This document shows, piece after piece, positions 23,186 through 33,131 of a stretch of DNA of 64,000 bases. The position numbers were made by a program, and so were the translations under genes. The stretch covers positions 63,849,469-63,913,468 of the forward strand of contig CM043963.1 in the NCBI GenBank assembly GCA_014529385.2, written 5' to 3'. A model generated the notes under the pieces. It was not told where the DNA came from. It did not search any database and worked only from the letters and a program-made list of their open reading frames with translations. The stretch's first letter is position 1. Every line of letters begins with the position of its first letter. Origin of the DNA: Adiantum capillus-veneris (lineage: Eukaryota > Streptophyta > Polypodiopsida > Polypodiales > Pteridaceae).

Positions 23186-25347
23186 CGAGGGCCGTAAGTA
23201 GGTGACCGAGACTAGTCCTTGAGGATAGAGGTCCCTCTGGCTTGCCAGAGTATATTCATTCTTTTAGATAGGATCGGAGAGTGGTGGACTCTTTTGGTCT
23301 TAGACGGAGTCTAGGGAGTGTGTGTCTGGCCTAGATCCTTCGTCTTAGGTAGTATTAGGTAGTAGTAGGTTGTGGTGTAGATAGTAGGAGTTGGAGTGGT
23401 AGATGTGGTGGTAGGTTGACTTGAGAGTCTATGTGAGGCCAGGAAGCAACTGAGACATCAAAATCACCATCTCACATGATGAGTAGGAGTAGGGTAAGTA
23501 GGATATCTTGATTGTTGATCTAGAGCACTTTATGCATGTCTTATTTGCTCTTAGGCTCATTAGAGAAGTGGAAAACGCTAAGTAGTAAAGACTGTAAGTT
23601 GTGTTTGGAAGCTGATTTGAAGTCTAAAAGTTTATGTGATTATTGCTGAGAGCTCTACAGAGCATAGGGAGTACTACTGCCAGAAAAACATTGCATTTTA
23701 AGACAGTAGACATCCTACGCGTAGGATGTCTCCAGGGCACTTTTGGTAGGGAATTTGGGAAAACTGAGGTTGCCAGTGGGTTCAGAGGGTAGGTTTTACC
23801 CTAGTAACATATTGACTTGGGTGTTTTTCCCTATTTTTGTTGACCAAAAGCCAAAAGGTGGAGTCAGAAAATGCAAAATTTCAGAAAAGGCTTAAATTGA
23901 GTGATCTTTGCATGTTTTTGCAATTGTGAAGCATACTTGCACTTGCTGAGAGCATAAGGAAGCATCAGGGACACTTCAGTCTCAGAAAATCAGCAGTACA
24001 CATCCTACGCGTAGGATGTCTACAGGGTGATCTGGTGGAAATTTTGAAATTCTGAGTTGACCAGAGTGTTCAGAAGGTAGGTTTTACCCTATTTTCACCT
24101 GGAAAGTGGAAATTTGACCATATCTTGAGAGGATAAGGCCAGATAGACTAAAATTGCCAGACATCCTACCCAAATTGTGCCAAGGCATTATTCCAAGACC
24201 AAAACCATAGGATGGCTGCAGGAGCATGATCTCCATGATATATTGAGTGACACTGAGAGTTTGGACAAAATCTGAACAGTTAGACATCCTACGCGTAGGA
24301 TGTCTTCAGCTTGATTTAGGACTCCAAACCAACCTATGAGCACACCACTGTGATATGGACATCAAGGAGAAGCTGGGGTGAAAATTTCAAGTCATTCTGA
24401 GCAAAAAGACATCCTACGCGTAGGATGTCTCGAGGCCATTTTTAGGTCCAAATGAAATTTTGAGCATACCATTGTGTTGCTGGACTTAAGGGGAGTCTCT
24501 GGACCAAATTTTATTAAATTCTGAGCAGATAGACATCCTACGTGTAGGATGTCTCTAGGCTAGTTTTAGGTTCCAGCTGTAATTTTGACCATACAGGAGT
24601 GTTCACAGTGTCACAGAGATTCCAAATCTTCTTTTCATTTTGACCATTCTAAACTGCAATTCACTGTTTTGGCCATAACTTTCACAAACGGTATCGGATC
24701 GGAAAAGTTTTTATATCAAAACGTAGCCTGAGAGCGGCTCTACATATCTTAGACCATTTAGTTCAATTTTAAGGCCTCAAAATGCATCCGGAAGTCAGGG
24801 GTGTCTAAAACCGACAGTTCGAAAGAATTGTGAGGAAACGGTCATGGTTTTTGAAGACTGCTAAGTTAGCACATTGAAATTATCTTTTGGGAAAACCATT
24901 GGTCACCCGCTGGAAGGTGCTCAAGGAACAAGTGTGGCCATCAAAGGTACATCAAGGATTTTTGCATTCATTATGAAAAATTTTGCCAGCTAAATAGAAT
25001 TTTGCAGATTGTGTGCTAAAGTGAACACAGGTTAGCTCGACTCAAGAATCGCTACAAAGGGATCAGTCGTTGCAGTATAGTGGTAAGTTGCATAACTTAT
25101 CACAGTGCTTCCACTAGATCGAGGCCTGCTAAAAATCTCTAGTAAAAGCAAGCAGCCAGACAAGACAGTATCAGTCTTGGCAAGCAAGGGAGCTAAGAAG
25201 TTCAAGCAATGCAAGAAAAGCCAGTTCATAAAACTCAGAGATTAAGGCATCCACAAAATCTGAAGAACCTCAAGCGAAAAAGACCGACACAAGGGTGCTA
25301 ATAATTTTTATTAGCATTGAGGCAAGCAATTAGAGCTATCACTGAAC
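23186..25347 (+). other. Non-coding leader of E
   Basis: About 2.2 kb without a convincing ORF. The central kilobase carries the palindrome cluster. Near 24960-25008 there is a T-rich stretch ending GAATTTTGCAG, which looks like a splice acceptor, 340 bases before ORF1. No donor was assigned. Confidence 0.6.
23708..24554 (+). repeat. Five-copy palindrome cluster in the E leader
   Basis: Copies at 23708-23731, 24000-24019 (20-bp core), 24282-24305, 24407-24430 and 24531-24554. The half-site AGACATCCTACG is followed immediately by its exact reverse complement, 24 bp with no loop and a central ACGCGT. The last copy has one central mismatch. Distances between starts are 292, 282, 125 and 124. 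A diverged half-site occurs at about 24158. Copies are preceded by CTGAGCA-like sequence and followed by TCT(C/A/T)NAGG. Confidence 0.95.
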
Positions 25348-26451
25348 ATGTACAACAAGGGAGTCAAGACGAAAGCAATGGCGTCTCAAAGGAATCAGAC
25401 CAGTCAAGAAGAAGCTTCAAGTACATCCATAGATATTACAAGAGAGAAAATTCGGATCTATCTGATTGGATACTACAAAGGACTGCCATGCTATGAGGAT
25501 GTCAATCGGAATTTGTACATCAAGACAAAGAAAGATACAGAGGAAACTCGGACATCTCAATATGTGGAAGTTGAAACAGCGAAGAATGTACTACACCCAC
25601 ATCCAAATTTCATGGAAGACTGTCTGGGATCAATTTACATGAGGCACGGAAAATACATCGACAATGAGATAGAAATGTTGTACAAGGATCAACTTACAGA
25701 ATTCTACGCATATCCTCCAAGTATTTTTCTGTACAAAGCACAAGATGGAAAACAGAAGTTTGGTACCCTCTATGGAGATGCAGACGGTCGATACTACAGG
25801 GCTGTCACAAGTCATGAAGTTCCTGTAGAAAACAATCATTACTTTATACCAGAAGCGTTTGGCTCAAGAGGAGAAGACTACATGTCTAAAGGTGGTAATG
25901 TATACCATTTTGTCATGGGTTTACCTCTAACTACGCACTTGGAAGAGTTAACAACTACAGCTGTCACTGCACAAATGGGTGGCACAACACAAGGCACAAC
26001 ATGGAAAGACACAACACAAGTCTCGTGCACTGCACCAGCACAAGAGGTACCCGCTATGAAGATAGCCCAACTTCAAAAAGAACTAGCTCGGTCTCAAGAG
26101 CTACTTAACAAAGCACAAGAAGTCATATCATCAGGCATTAAACAGATGCCAACATCAGATATGAAACCCTCTCGAATGGTGGGAGTTCAAACTCAACAAA
26201 GAGACCCTATATCTTCAAGAGTGGGATTAAGAAGTCCAGTTTTACAAGAAGCAGTGTCATTTTCAGGAGTCCAAGTGGAATTTCAAGAAGCATTGGAAGA
26301 TGCCGAGCCAGAGGAGAGACCGCTGGAAATTCACAATGCCCAATATAAAAGGTCAGGTCAAGATGTCATTGTGGTCGACAAATACGATAGGCACTATGAA
26401 ATAGCCGATGTGAAAAGTACGGATGAGTTTGCAATTGTGGGAAACCTGTAA
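25348..26451 (+). CDS. E ORF1, 367 residues, unknown gag-like protein
   Basis: First ORF of E; starts at ATG 25348, with a second Met at residue 11. No family recognised. Residues 30-190 look globular and rich in Tyr/Asp (LIGYYKGLPCYEDVNRN, YGDADGRYYRAV). Residues about 236-262 (MKIAQLQKELARSQELL) form a short coiled coil. The C-terminus is acidic then basic (IVVVDKYDRHYEIAD). The stop lies within CTGTAAGT, a perfect splice-donor match, so the 3' end could be spliced onward. By position it should be the capsid part of gag. It is in a different frame from ORF2, 77 bases downstream. Confidence 0.6.
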   Translation: MYNKGVKTKAMASQRNQTSQEEASSTSIDITREKIRIYLIGYYKGLPCYEDVNRNLYIKTKKDTEETRTSQYVEVETAKNVLHPHPNFMEDCLGSIYMRHGKYIDNEIEMLYKDQLTEFYAYPPSIFLYKAQDGKQKFGTLYGDADGRYYRAVTSHEVPVENNHYFIPEAFGSRGEDYMSKGGNVYHFVMGLPLTTHLEELTTTAVTAQMGGTTQGTTWKDTTQVSCTAPAQEVPAMKIAQLQKELARSQELLNKAQEVISSGIKQMPTSDMKPSRMVGVQTQQRDPISSRVGLRSPVLQEAVSFSGVQVEFQEALEDAEPEERPLEIHNAQYKRSGQDVIVVDKYDRHYEIADVKSTDEFAIVGNL

Positions 26452-26528
26452 GTCACATACTTGGACCCCGTCCAAAAGCACCATCAAGGGAAACGAAAAA
26501 CAAAGATTCGGTTCAATCTTCACCCTCG

Positions 26529-28139
26529 GTGCAGAACTCAGCAAAATTAACTCGGAAACATAGCCCTAAGGCTATGCAGAAGCCCCACGTCAAAGACCAT
26601 ATACTGATGGAAGAATTAGCATCACAACTGCTAGAAATCATGGATAGTGATTTGATCTTGTATGCAAGCAATAATGGAAGCTATTTTCAGCTTCTTAAGG
26701 ACAAGACGATGAAGGATAAAGAGACAAAGCCAGTGGATACACCTAAGTCAGTCGTAATCTACAGGTTCATGCATGCAAAGAAGAGGTCATATCTGTATCT
26801 AGATACCACTGGAAACCATTATCAGCAGTATTATGGAAAGCTGCCTCGTCCAAAGGGTGCACATGTTGAGATAACAACATATTGCGACCAATGTGCCATT
26901 GGTCATTTAGTGAAGGACTGCCCAGTAAAGCTCTACATGGAAAAGAAGAAGCAACAAGCCAAAAGCAAAGTTCAGATAGTGAAAACAAGGGAACGGAAGA
27001 AAGAATCCCCAACAAGATCTCCGGAAAAGAAGCAGATCTTGTCGCAAAGCACAAAAGATAGGCTCAAGACACAGTTGATTGAAGTCAAGGGTGTCAACGA
27101 CATTATCATAGAGAATCAGGCTTTCAAAAAAGATCAATTGAATCAGTTGATTCAAGATCGTTTAAGGAACCTCAGTGAGGACAAGTCAGAGCATCCACAA
27201 GGTGATGAAGATGAAGCTCGTAGTTCAAGGTTCGAGAGCAAAAGAAGCCAAGATTCTGACGATAGTGAGCCAACACAAGAAGAGGTGGCAGAGGTAACAA
27301 AAATTCTTAGTTCCATGTCACAAGTGGAAGACATGCAAATAGAATCAATGGATGAAGCTGAAAGTCTACCAAATAAATTCTCTAATGTGGACTCTTTATT
27401 GGTGATTGAACAAATCAAAGAGTATGAGAAGCTAAAAGAAGATGTATTTGAAGACATAAAATGCACCAAAGAAAGGGAAATGACTGAGTCCAAGATTGAC
27501 TACCAGGGACAAGCAATACAGGATATGAATGAATATTTTCAAGAAGAAACTCTACAAAAACCCATGGAACAATGGAAACCAAAGGCCACGGCGACCATTG
27601 CATCAGAAGAAGAGAGTAAACCTCAACATCCTCCTACACAAGCTTCAAAACATTTCCAAGAAGAAAAGTCACCATTGAATGACCTTCAAGTGCTAGAAGA
27701 AGTAAATAGTGACAGAGAGCTTCTAAAATCACGAATCAAGGCGTCACAGTCAGAAACTAGCAATGAACACCAACAAGCAGCTACAGCAGAAGATAGTAAG
27801 CACTTGGGACATGCTACAACCAGTCAAATGACAAAGAAGTTCAACATACAAGAGGATGACAAAGCCTTCAAGGCACAAAAGTCTAAGAAAAGTACCAAAA
27901 GCAAAGAGGACATCAGTTACTTGGCAGCCAACAAGAAGATTAAATTCTCATTGGATGTGCATGAGAAACTGAAATTCAATTTTACAGCAGAGATAGATTG
28001 CACTGCCACGACTAATGTCATGTCTTATGGGCTGTGGTTACTTCTAGATAAGCCAGAACTGAATGAAATTCAGGTACAGGTTCCTATATCACATGGAATA
28101 GCCGGTCACAAGTTTAGGGTTTGTGAAAGCTACCCTTAA
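26529..28139 (+). CDS. E ORF2, nucleocapsid-like protein with zinc knuckle and degenerate protease start
   Basis: Open for 536 codons from 26529 (a GTG); the first ATG is 26574. Residues about 118-130 have YCDQCAIGHLVKDCP, a C-x2-C-x3-H-x4-C zinc knuckle that binds RNA in gag proteins. Residues 135-450 are highly charged and helical. Near residue 488 there is IDCTATTNVMSYG. This aligns with the Asp-Thr-Gly-Ala-Thr active-site region of retropepsins but has Cys-Thr in place of Thr-Gly, so proteolysis is doubtful. The frame ends 17 bases into ORF3, which carries the rest of the protease-like fold. Confidence 0.7.
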   Translation: MQNSAKLTRKHSPKAMQKPHVKDHILMEELASQLLEIMDSDLILYASNNGSYFQLLKDKTMKDKETKPVDTPKSVVIYRFMHAKKRSYLYLDTTGNHYQQYYGKLPRPKGAHVEITTYCDQCAIGHLVKDCPVKLYMEKKKQQAKSKVQIVKTRERKKESPTRSPEKKQILSQSTKDRLKTQLIEVKGVNDIIIENQAFKKDQLNQLIQDRLRNLSEDKSEHPQGDEDEARSSRFESKRSQDSDDSEPTQEEVAEVTKILSSMSQVEDMQIESMDEAESLPNKFSNVDSLLVIEQIKEYEKLKEDVFEDIKCTKEREMTESKIDYQGQAIQDMNEYFQEETLQKPMEQWKPKATATIASEEESKPQHPPTQASKHFQEEKSPLNDLQVLEEVNSDRELLKSRIKASQSETSNEHQQAATAEDSKHLGHATTSQMTKKFNIQEDDKAFKAQKSKKSTKSKEDISYLAANKKIKFSLDVHEKLKFNFTAEIDCTATTNVMSYGLWLLLDKPELNEIQVQVPISHGIAGHKFRVCESYP

Positions 28140-29295
28140 ACTACAGTCAAAGATAATCAAAGACAAATTCCTAGTGGTGGATTCCTCCAAAATGAATACA
28201 CATTTGATTTTGTCCAAGCACTGGGCAAAAACATTGGCAGAAGAACCTGGATTTTCAACAATGGTCATCACAACTAGCTCTCAAGAAATCCAGCCTACTA
28301 CTGCTCCAAGATTATCGGCTTCCGACAAAGGCAAAGCCAAAATGAGCCCACAAATGTACTACCAACAGAAGCAGCCCCTTAAATCACAGTCTTCAATCCA
28401 GCCCCGAAAGGTTCAAGACAGAGCTTCGACATCAACTGACCACATGCTTCCACATGAAAGACAGACTCCAAAGAAAATCTTTCAACCGAAATACCCTACA
28501 CTGCGAGATCATCGTCGACAAAAATCTTCAAAGGTCTACATCAAAGCTGAAGAAATCAAGGTCAAGGACCCAATATGGGTAAATGAGCCTAGCCGATTGA
28601 CGAAAGGTAAACACATGGGATGGATAGCCTCCCACTACAGCTTAGCAGAGCAAGGCTATTATGAGGGTCAAAAGAAACTTTGGTTACCAAAACCACAAAC
28701 CTCGGCTTATGTGGTGGATAAAGGTTTCAAAAATCGTCCCCAAAAGCAACAAAGCTCATATTTATATCGCCAAAGGAGACAAACCAACAAGGCTCGCCAA
28801 AGGGATGCAGGAAATTTCGAATCCAACTGGCCTTCATACCAACATAGGACTTCATCGATAAATAATCCCAAAAATGGCACTCTTGTACATCTCAATACGA
28901 CATCAAAAACATCATGGGAAGTGCCATCTAGAATTCTTCAAGCACAAGGTTACTATCAAGGAAATCGAAGAATCTGGCTACCAAAGATGCCAGGTAAACA
29001 TTCTTCAAGCAAACGACTTCAGCTTGAAAATAATCGCAATTTCACGGAAGGCAAAATCAAGGACAATGTCACAGTCAAGGCAAAGGATATCTGCAAAGAC
29101 ACGCTAATCACACGATGCAGATACAAATGGGTGCCAAAAGAACAACAAATAACGAAGAAGATTGAAGTCATCTCTAGCTCTCAAGAAATGTCAAGACATG
29201 ATAGACAAAGTGTTACGGGGAATGGAGCGAGCCAATCTTCTCAACCAAGGGACCAACAACAACAAAAAGAAATTTTGACAACCAAGGTCACCTAG
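28123..29295 (+). CDS. E ORF3, protease C-terminal part plus repeat-bearing basic tail
   Basis: Overlaps the ORF2 end by 17 bases in another frame and opens with GTG, so it is probably the continuation of ORF2 after a one-base shift (mutation or recoding). Residues about 10-45 (FLVVDSSKMNTHLILSKHW) fit the second half of a retropepsin. The tail is basic and Gln-rich and has a motif at residue 176 (QGYYEGQKKLWLPK) and 274 (QGYYQGNRRIWLPK), with a weaker RYKWVPK near 332. Spacing is about 98 and 60 residues. The tail may bind RNA or a partner; function unknown. Confidence 0.6.
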   Translation: MKATLKLQSKIIKDKFLVVDSSKMNTHLILSKHWAKTLAEEPGFSTMVITTSSQEIQPTTAPRLSASDKGKAKMSPQMYYQQKQPLKSQSSIQPRKVQDRASTSTDHMLPHERQTPKKIFQPKYPTLRDHRRQKSSKVYIKAEEIKVKDPIWVNEPSRLTKGKHMGWIASHYSLAEQGYYEGQKKLWLPKPQTSAYVVDKGFKNRPQKQQSSYLYRQRRQTNKARQRDAGNFESNWPSYQHRTSSINNPKNGTLVHLNTTSKTSWEVPSRILQAQGYYQGNRRIWLPKMPGKHSSSKRLQLENNRNFTEGKIKDNVTVKAKDICKDTLITRCRYKWVPKEQQITKKIEVISSSQEMSRHDRQSVTGNGASQSSQPRDQQQQKEILTTKVT

Positions 29296-30602
29296 GTATG
29301 GCAAAAGAAACCAATATTGCCAGTATGGTCCTTTACAAATCCTCTCTTCGAGGATGGGAGTTTTGAATTTCAAAACCTATTCCTGGTCGAAAGCTCCCGA
29401 GAGTAAGTCAAGTCGCCATAAAAATAATGGCATAAGAGTCCAAAGTCGGGCAGCTGAGCCACTAAATGAGCAAGCATTAGACCCAAGCTTCATGTCTTAA
29501 TATTCTTTGTGGTCTATGCATCTAGATATTTAGATTAAAGCTCAAGCTGGAGAGTTGAGCATACATAAAGTCATGTCACTCATGCTGGAAGAGGTGAGCA
29601 TAAGAGTCAAAGTCTACTATTTTAAATGGTGGAGTGGCGGAGTAGTCCAGAAAACACTCACGCACATGAACACAGTGAGGAGAGTGGAAAAAACCTCGTC
29701 GACAAAAACCCTTCTTGTGAGTAACGGCAGCTCTTGAAGTCCAATATATTTTTGCTTCTCTAGCTACATTCACTCCTGGAAGCACCCATTCAAACTCCTC
29801 TCGCACCGCATATTGTTTCCCATGCATCTATCTGTGCAAGCATATATAATGTCCCATCATTGGACATTTGCATTTGACACAATTTGTGTTCCACCCATGC
29901 ACTTACACAACAAAATGACGATGATGAAGTGGTAACAGGTTTCATAAGCATTTGCTCAACAACAATGACTCTGACTTCAAGCTACTGACTCTTATCCACT
30001 GTATATCCAGTAATAGTAGCCATACGGCCATAAGTACTTTAATTCAATAGTTACATCAAACATAAGTACATATAGCCTCACATTTAATGGTGACTAAAGG
30101 CATTTTTTTCCCACTGGATTTTTCCCTCTAGTCCTATCTAGGTATCCCAGACCTTCATTTTGTAATATATGCCACATTTTATTTTTACTATTTTATTTTT
30201 CTTATAAAAACACAGAAAAGCAGACCAACGACATCCCTAAACAACTACATGCTCATCATCTATAGGATCCAAGGGGAGCGGCCCAGAAACAATTCAAAAA
30301 GGCTTCAAGATTACAGGTACACATGCAGGATGACACCCAAAGAACAAAGAATACAGAGCTGCCAAGATAAATACTTGCTGCAACAACAAACCTCACTCAA
30401 CCTATTCACGCTACAACAACCAATCGGAGGGGGAGAGCTATGGCTTCAACTACACTACATGTACAAGAAAAAGGTACCTCTACAACATACAAAGCATCTG
30501 GTAGAAGCAACTGCAACAACAAAAGCTTCAACCAACACCAAAAAATGAAGCACTCGTCCAGGCCACTGCAGACATAGGGTCTTGTCGGGGACGACAAGAC
30601 TT
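29296..30602 (+). other. 3' non-coding region of E
   Basis: AT-rich with no RT, RNase H or integrase motifs. A 99-codon open stretch at 30249-30548 (Gln/Leu-rich) has no recognisable relatives and is not called as a gene. Confidence 0.5.
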
Positions 30603-30615
30603 CGGAGGGGGAGAG
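30603..30615 (+). other. Polypurine tract of E
   Basis: CGGAGGGGGAGAG immediately before the 3' LTR. Plus-strand primer site in LTR elements. Confidence 0.8.
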
Positions 30616-31677
30616 TGTTGAAAGGTCAACTTTCAACAACGCTTGCACAAAGATTCCATAAAGATCCCTCAAAGATTCTCTAAAGATTCTAAATAAAGAT
30701 GTTGATGAAGTGATGAAGACGAAGATGGATGCTGTAATGTGAAGATACAAGCTCATGGACATCATCAAATATCCCGTTATTATCATTTTTAGCCATTACG
30801 GCCACTTTTGTAATGTTTACGGGAACTTCATATTTTAAGTCGGCAATTGTATTGAGGCCACAGATGCTTGTTGGATGAGAAAAGCCAGCTCACGGTGTTG
30901 TAATTAATTTCTATAGAAGCCTAGGGACAAATAAAGTCATTTTGGTCGGACATTAGGTTTTCTAAGGCTTAGTATATAAGCCAAAACCTAAAGCTTTGTA
31001 GAGGGACTTCTAATAAATCTGATCTTCTGTGTCGTTGGGAGACTGCGAGAGAGTGAGAGAGTGTGTGTGTGCTACAGGAGTTACAGTGGTCGGAATCGCA
31101 AACGGAGAGCAGCAGTGTGTTGCCCACGAGGAGAGCTACGCATTGATGCTTACATCACACGCGTTCATCTGTGTTTTGGCAGATTCACCCGCGAGCTACT
31201 TTTGGAGTTTCGGTGAGTAACTGTTGTCCGTTTTTGCATTTCAGCATATCCACGCGATCAGAGCGAGTAGAGATACACATTAGGCACTTTAGTTTTTGGA
31301 AACGTCGATCTGCAAAAACCGGCCAGACATCCTACGCGTTTCTGCACGGAGGGTATTGAGTAGGTTTTTTTGGTCACGGACCTTAGGGAGAGTGGCCTAT
31401 TGGTGTTAATAGGATATCCCTCAAGTTTTTTAACGTTTCGATAACGTCTAATGGGCTTTTGGCTTGCGGTAGAATCATAGGAGACTCTCACATTCACAGA
31501 ACCGATGGCATGTAGAGTTGATATCTCTGTAGGAAGTAGTCATTAGTCGGTCGAGTAGAGGTTGACACCCTTTGCTTGCTTCCACACGCCTGCGGGTCGA
31601 GCTTCGTCCTCAGTTGACATTATATGTTAGGTGAGTTCTTGCTATGCTGACGTCGGTCGCGGCGTACCCGTCCAACA
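30616..31677 (+). repeat. 3' LTR of E
   Basis: 1062 bp, matching 22102-23166 with scattered substitutions and small indels. Keeps the TATA box (30973) and the palindrome half-site near 31324. Followed by GTGCA and the resumed D gag. Confidence 0.9.
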
Positions 31678-33131
31678 GTGCAAAACGTTCTTTTGTTAAA
31701 GGGTGTTTAGAATATTGTATAGGGCATTGTTGTATGTCCTAGTTGTGAGGATGTAGGCAATGTTGAGGATGTTGCAGGTCTTGCTGCAAGGATTGCTACT
31801 ATTAGAGTTGTTTTGCCTACGGAAGAACAAGCTCGTTGGGATGTAAAGGATGCACAGGCTCATGCATTGATTGTGTTGTATATGATGCACCACGTTCTTT
31901 TGTCAAAGGGTGTCTAGAATATTGTACAGGGCATTGATGTACATGTTGGTTGTGAGGATGTAGGCAATGTTGAGGATGTTGCAGGTCTTGCTGCAAGGAT
32001 TTCTACTATTAGAGCTATTCTGTCTACGGAAGAACAAGCTCGTTGGGATGTAAAGGATGCGCAGGCTCATGCATTTATTGTGTTGTCTGTGAAGTGCAAC
32101 ATTGTTCCTCACATCCGTTCAACAAAATTTGCAAAACAGGCTTGGGATATTTTGGTTGGTCTTTATGCAAGTCGCAATGAGGCTAAAATTGCTTTGCTGC
32201 GTAAAGAGCTGGAGTCGAAGATTATGCATGAGGAAGATGATATGGACACTTTCCTTGATAGTGTCAAGGATATCAATGAGCAACTTATTTCTGCAGGTGA
32301 AGTCATTTTAGACAGTTCCCTTGTGCAGACTGCTCTTGATGCCTTACTAGATTCTTACTAGACTTTTGCTAGTACTTGGAGACTTATGACCCAAGGAAAT
32401 CCAGAAGTTGTCAAGTATGATGCATTATGCACATTGTTGTTGCCAGAGTCACTTTCCAGAAAAAATAGGACTAGACAACGTGCAGTTGAACAGGCTTTTA
32501 TTGCTTCTCAAAGAAAGGGTGGTAACAACAATGCAGCCACTTCTTATGGTTCTGGTGTGAGTGGCAAAACTTCTGTTCCTAATGCTTCTATTGGCAACAC
32601 TACGTCTGGCAATTCTGATGATAAGGGCAAAAGCAAGATGCGTTGCCATTATTGTAAAGCTAATGATCACTTGATCAAGTCATGTCCTAAGTTGAAGGCC
32701 AAAGAGGCTAAGAAGAAAGAGGGTCATTCCACTGCAAATGCTGGTTCCACTACAAATGCAGCCATTGTTGAGTCTTCTGTGAGAGGATACTGTGTTGCTG
32801 ATGTTGATGCAGAATGGGCTTTTAGCACAGAGTGCACTTACAATCCTGTTGTCCATGATGCATGCTTGTCAGTTGCTGCAGATTCACATGTGTGGTATTT
32901 CGAGAGTGGTGCTACAAAGCACATTACCTCAGATCGTGAATTGTTTACCTCTCTCGAGTTTGTCCCTCATGGGAATTTAGTCACTTGTGCCAACAATGCC
33001 TCTTATCCCGTTCAGGGAGTTGGAAAGATTGTGCTTACTGCTGCAAATGGCAGTTCCTTCACACTTGTTGATGCACTTTATGTCCCTGGGATCAAGAAGA
33101 ATCTCTTGTTTATGCTAGACTTGGACTTGTA
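31678..33131 (+). pseudogene. D gag (continued) and protease
   Basis: After E, gag resumes with a 207-bp duplicated segment, then SVKCNIVPHIRSTKFAKQAW and a helical gag core, broken by a stop at 32359-32361. A zinc knuckle CHYCKANDHLIKSC (32644-32685) and a protease region follow. The protease active site reads FESGATKHIT near 32900; copia proteases normally have Asp where this has Glu, which is likely inactivating. PVQGVGKIVLTAANGSSF and ALYVPGIKKNLL complete it, and a frameshift after 33110 ends the frame. Confidence 0.85.
31685..32098 (+). repeat. 207-bp in-phase tandem duplication in D gag
   Basis: ACGTTCTTTTGT begins units at 31685 and 31892. 207 bases equals 69 codons, so phase is kept. 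Both copies have TAG at the same place (GGTGT/CTAGAAT), so the stop predates the duplication. TATATGATGCA, the sequence at the E insertion point, recurs at the unit junction (31880). Confidence 0.9.

Larger units (their letters stand above)
22102..31677 (+). mobile_element. Element E: gypsy-like LTR element with gag-protease ORFs but no reverse transcriptase
   Basis: LTRs 22102-23166 (1065 bp) and 30616-31677 (1062 bp), both TGTTGAAAGG to CGTCCAACA. Primer site at 23167. Long leader with five palindromes (23708-24554), three ORFs (25348-29295), 3' region and purine tract. Flanking 5-mers ATGCA and GTGCA differ at one base. It sits inside the D gag. No RT, RNase H or integrase motif exists in the 7.4-kb interior, so movement would need enzymes in trans. 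The long readable ORFs suggest selection or recent activity. Confidence 0.85.

Noticed and set aside
23708-24554. Regular repeats that might suggest a CRISPR-like array
   Set aside because: Repeats are loopless palindromes at unequal long spacings inside a plant retroelement leader; no spacers of constant size and no cas genes.
30249-30548. 99-codon Gln-rich ORF before the E 3' LTR
   Set aside because: No domain and weak composition evidence; kept as part of the 3' non-coding region.
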